The position numbers and the translations under genes were made by a program. Source: Burkholderiaceae bacterium (GTDB taxonomy: Bacteria; Pseudomonadota; Gammaproteobacteria; Burkholderiales; Burkholderiaceae). Taken from it: DNA of 10,156 nt. Shown in pieces: positions 6,428-10,156 of this stretch. The notes under the pieces were generated by a model. It saw nothing but the letters and a program-made list of their open reading frames with translations, did no database searches and was not told where the DNA came from. Where the stretch lies: NCBI GenBank assembly GCA_022701965.1, contig JAKONL010000422.1:1-10156 (forward strand), written 5' to 3'. The first letter of the stretch is position 1. Each line of letters starts with the position of its first letter.

Positions 6428-6528
6428 CGGCTGCGGACCGGCTGCGGGAAAACGTGGCCGGATTTGCAACCATTGTGGCGGCATCTGCGGCGCTCCCGGG
6501 CGTAAGCTGCGCCCAAAGGAGACAACCC
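6428..6528. promoter_or_regulatory. Divergent control region between the AraC-type regulator and the liu operon
   Basis: About 100 bp shared by two divergent genes. On the plus strand TAAGCT (6503-6508) is a reasonable -10 box, and AAAGGAGA (6515-6522) is a strong Shine-Dalgarno sequence 6 bp before the isovaleryl-CoA dehydrogenase ATG. No -35 lies at normal distance (TTGTGG at 6474-6479 is 23 bp away), which would suit an activator-dependent promoter. GGCTGCGG occurs twice in direct orientation, 11 bp apart (6429-6436 and 6440-6447), and CTGCGG recurs at 6485-6490. These are possible half-sites but short words for such GC-rich DNA. Confidence 0.5.
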
Positions 6529-7710
6529 ATGCCATCGACGACCCTTCCGGGCCTGAACTTCGACCTCGGCGACACCGTCGATTCCCTGCGCGACGCGATT
6601 GTCGACTTCGCCGACGCCGAGATCGCGCCGCGCGCCGCGAAGGTCGACAGCGACAACCTGTTCCCGGCCGATCTCTGGAAGAAGCTCGGCGACCTCGGGC
6701 TGCACGGCATGACGGTGTCGGAGGAATACGGCGGCACGCAGCTCGGCTACCTCGCGCACATGGTCGCGATGGAGGAGGTCTCGCGCGCCTCGGCATCGGT
6801 CGGGCTGTCGTACGGCGCGCATTCGAACCTGTGCGTGAACCAGATCCACCGCAACGGCACCGAGGCGCAGAAGACGAAGTACCTGCCGAAGCTGGTGAGC
6901 GGCGAGCATGTCGGCGCGCTGGCCATGAGCGAGCCCAACGCCGGCTCCGACGTCGTCAGCATGAAGCTGCGCGCCGAGAAGAAGGGCGACCGCTACGTGC
7001 TCAACGGCAGCAAGATGTGGATCACCAACGGCGGCGACGCCGACACGCTGGTGATCTACGCCAAGACCGAGCCCGAGATGGGCGCGCGCGGCATGACGGC
7101 CTTCATCGTCGAGAAGGGTTTTGCCGGCTTCTCGGCCGGCACCAAGCTCGACAAGCTCGGCATGCGCGGCTCCAACACCTATCCGCTGTTCTTCGACAAC
7201 TGCGAGGTGCCCGAGGAGAACGTGCTCGGCGGCGAGGGCATGGGGGCGAAGGTGCTGATGAGCGGGCTCGATTACGAGCGCGCGGTGCTCTCGGGCGGGC
7301 CGCTGGGCATCATGGCGGCGTGCATGGACGCGGTCGTGCCGTTCGTGCACGAGCGCAAGCAGTTCGGCCAGAGCATCGGCGAATTCCAGCTGATGCAGGG
7401 CAAGCTGGCCGACATGTATTCCACCTGGCAGGCCACGCGTGCCTACGTGTACGCCGTCGGCAAGGCCTGCGACCGCGCCGACCACGCGCGCAGCTTCAGG
7501 AAGGACGCGGCCGGCGCGATCCTCTATTCGGCCGAGAAGGCGACCTGGATGGCCGGCGAGGCGGTGCAGGCGCTCGGCGGCGTGGGCTACACCAAGGACT
7601 TCCCGGTCGAGCGGCTGTGGCGCGACGCCAAGCTCTACGAGATCGGCGCCGGCACCAGCGAGATCCGCCGGATGCTGATCGGCCGCGAGCTGTTCTCCGA
7701 AACCGCCTGA
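6529..7710 (+). CDS. liuA: Isovaleryl-CoA dehydrogenase
   Basis: A 393-residue flavoprotein of the acyl-CoA dehydrogenase family. It oxidises isovaleryl-CoA to 3-methylcrotonyl-CoA in leucine breakdown and passes electrons to ETF. Visible landmarks are [12 protein letters not shown] (130-141) with the FAD/substrate-binding signature, GSKMWITNG (160-168), [22 protein letters not shown] (276-297), and [35 protein letters not shown] (347-381). The enzyme-specific sign is the catalytic glutamate. Isovaleryl-CoA dehydrogenases carry it in the LDxER segment, here Glu250 in [15 protein letters not shown]. At the place where medium-chain enzymes have theirs (YEG) this protein has Ala374 in IGAGTSE. 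The length equals the usual mature enzyme. AAAGGAGA at 6515-6522 fixes the start; upstream in-frame ATGs have no such site. It is the first gene of the operon, divergent from the AraC-type regulator. Confidence 0.96.
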   Translation: MPSTTLPGLNFDLGDTVDSLRDAIVDFADAEIAPRAAKVDSDNLFPADLWKKLGDLGLHGMTVSEEYGGTQLGYLAHMVAMEEVSRASASVGLSYGAHSNLCVNQIHRNGTEAQKTKYLPKLVSGEHVGALAMSEPNAGSDVVSMKLRAEKKGDRYVLNGSKMWITNGGDADTLVIYAKTEPEMGARGMTAFIVEKGFAGFSAGTKLDKLGMRGSNTYPLFFDNCEVPEENVLGGEGMGAKVLMSGLDYERAVLSGGPLGIMAACMDAVVPFVHERKQFGQSIGEFQLMQGKLADMYSTWQATRAYVYAVGKACDRADHARSFRKDAAGAILYSAEKATWMAGEAVQALGGVGYTKDFPVERLWRDAKLYEIGAGTSEIRRMLIGRELFSETA

Positions 7711-7735
7711 ACCCCCACCCACTCCGGACATCGCG

Positions 7736-9358
<1,623 letters not shown>

Positions 9359-9390
9359 CAAAGGTGGAGGTGCCTCGAGAAAGAAACGAC

Positions 9391-10156
9391 ATGACTGACT
9401 TCACCAAACTCCAGCTCACCATCGAAGGCCCCGTCGCCCGCATCCGGCTCGACCAGCCCGACACCCGCAACGCCTTCGACGACGTCGTGATCGCCGAACT
9501 GACACGGGCCTTCGTCGAAGCCGGTGCCGCTCCGCAGGTCAGGGCGGTCGTGCTCGGGGCCACGGGCCCGGCCTTCTGCGCCGGCGCGAACCTCCACTGG
9601 ATGCGCCGCATGGCCGACTACACCCGCGACGAGAACCTCGCGGACGCCGGCAAGCTCGCCGGGATGCTGCGCACCATCGCCGAATGTCCCAAGCCGACCA
9701 TCGCGCGCGTGCAGGGCGACGTCTATGCGGGCGGCATGGGGCTGGTGGCCGCATGCGACATGGCGGTGAGCGTCGACACCGCGTGGTACTGCCTGAGCGA
9801 AGTGAAGATCGGCCTGATTCCCGCGACCATCAGCCCCTACGTGATCCGCGCGATGGGCGTGCGCGCGTCGCAACGGTACTTCCTGACGGCCGAGCGCTTC
9901 ACGGCCGCCGAAGCGCACCGCACGGGCCTCGTGCACGAAGTCGTCGCTGCCGACGCGCTCGACGCCAAGGTCGACGAACTGCTCAAGGCGCTCGTCGGTG
10001 CCAGCCCGGCCGCGGTGCGTGCCTGCAAGACGCTGATCGACGACGTTGCCGGCCGCGACATCGACGATGCGCTGATCGCCGGCACGGTCGAGGGCATCGC
10101 CGACATCCGCGCCAGCGACGAAGGCCGCGAGGGCGTGCAGGCGTTCCTGCAGAAAC
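9391..10156 (+). CDS. liuC: Enoyl-CoA hydratase/isomerase family protein, probable 3-methylglutaconyl-CoA hydratase (3' end missing)
   Basis: The gene runs off the right edge after 255 codons; crotonases of this kind are about 260-265 residues, so only a few codons should be lost. It likely hydrates 3-methylglutaconyl-CoA to HMG-CoA, the next step after the two enzymes encoded upstream. The oxyanion-hole elements are FCAGANLHWM (62-71) and AGGMGLVAACD (113-123). Of the two acid/base glutamates of rat crotonase, the second is kept (Glu137 in CLSEVKIGLIPATISPYV) and the first is replaced by Gly117. From memory, LiuC-type proteins of proteobacteria share this GLIPA-ISPYV segment and the same Gly, so this is a subgroup trait rather than damage. 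The gene lies 32 bp after liuB, with AAAGGTGGAGG near 9359-9370 and a purine stretch GAGAAAG closer to the ATG. Precise substrate is inferred from the operon. Confidence 0.88.
   Translation, partial: MTDFTKLQLTIEGPVARIRLDQPDTRNAFDDVVIAELTRAFVEAGAAPQVRAVVLGATGPAFCAGANLHWMRRMADYTRDENLADAGKLAGMLRTIAECPKPTIARVQGDVYAGGMGLVAACDMAVSVDTAWYCLSEVKIGLIPATISPYVIRAMGVRASQRYFLTAERFTAAEAHRTGLVHEVVAADALDAKVDELLKALVGASPAAVRACKTLIDDVAGRDIDDALIAGTVEGIADIRASDEGREGVQAFLQK

Overview
The window is very GC-rich, with long gap-free genes, short intergenic spaces and G/C in most third codon positions. Gene content and order fit a betaproteobacterium of the order Burkholderiales, most likely a Comamonadaceae member such as Variovorax or a relative. 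That placement is inferred from style and gene content, not from a marker gene. Nothing looks like a phage, transposon, CRISPR array or plasmid function. This is ordinary chromosomal housekeeping and catabolic territory.

Layout: (1) 1-2320, plus strand: the 3' end of an importer operon of the peptide/nickel (DppBCDF/NikBCDE) ABC class. It holds the tail of a DppB-like permease, a complete DppC-like permease and one protein that fuses the two ATPases; the genes overlap by ATGA at each junction. (2) 2334-3871, plus strand: a HAD-family phosphatase overlapping (GTGA) a bacterial RIO1-type protein kinase. (3) 3923-4564: a glutathione S-transferase-like protein. (4) 4594-4749: a tRNA-Gly(GCC) gene with a consensus -10 box and a long perfect hairpin as terminator. 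(5) 4775-6427, minus strand: an AraC-family regulator followed 33 bp later by a Neisseria HemO-like heme oxygenase. (6) 6529-10156, plus strand, divergent from the regulator: the start of a leucine/isovalerate degradation operon. It encodes isovaleryl-CoA dehydrogenase, the carboxyltransferase (beta) subunit of methylcrotonyl-CoA carboxylase and an incomplete 3-methylglutaconyl-CoA hydratase-type crotonase. The biotin-carrying alpha subunit and the HMG-CoA lyase are expected just beyond the right edge.

How the parts work together: the liu genes form three consecutive steps, isovaleryl-CoA to 3-methylcrotonyl-CoA to 3-methylglutaconyl-CoA to HMG-CoA. The AraC-type protein is placed as a divergent regulator of this operon, where pseudomonads use a MerR-type LiuR. 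It is also in line with the heme oxygenase, so its real target is open.

The most interesting non-coding signal is a shared near-start motif. A TANNNT box followed by (T)CGA lies 6-10 bp before the ATG of the HAD, GST and heme oxygenase genes, none of which has a Shine-Dalgarno sequence. The same TANNNT-TCGA block forms the tRNA promoter. This points to leaderless or almost leaderless transcripts. I found no convincing undescribed multi-gene system.
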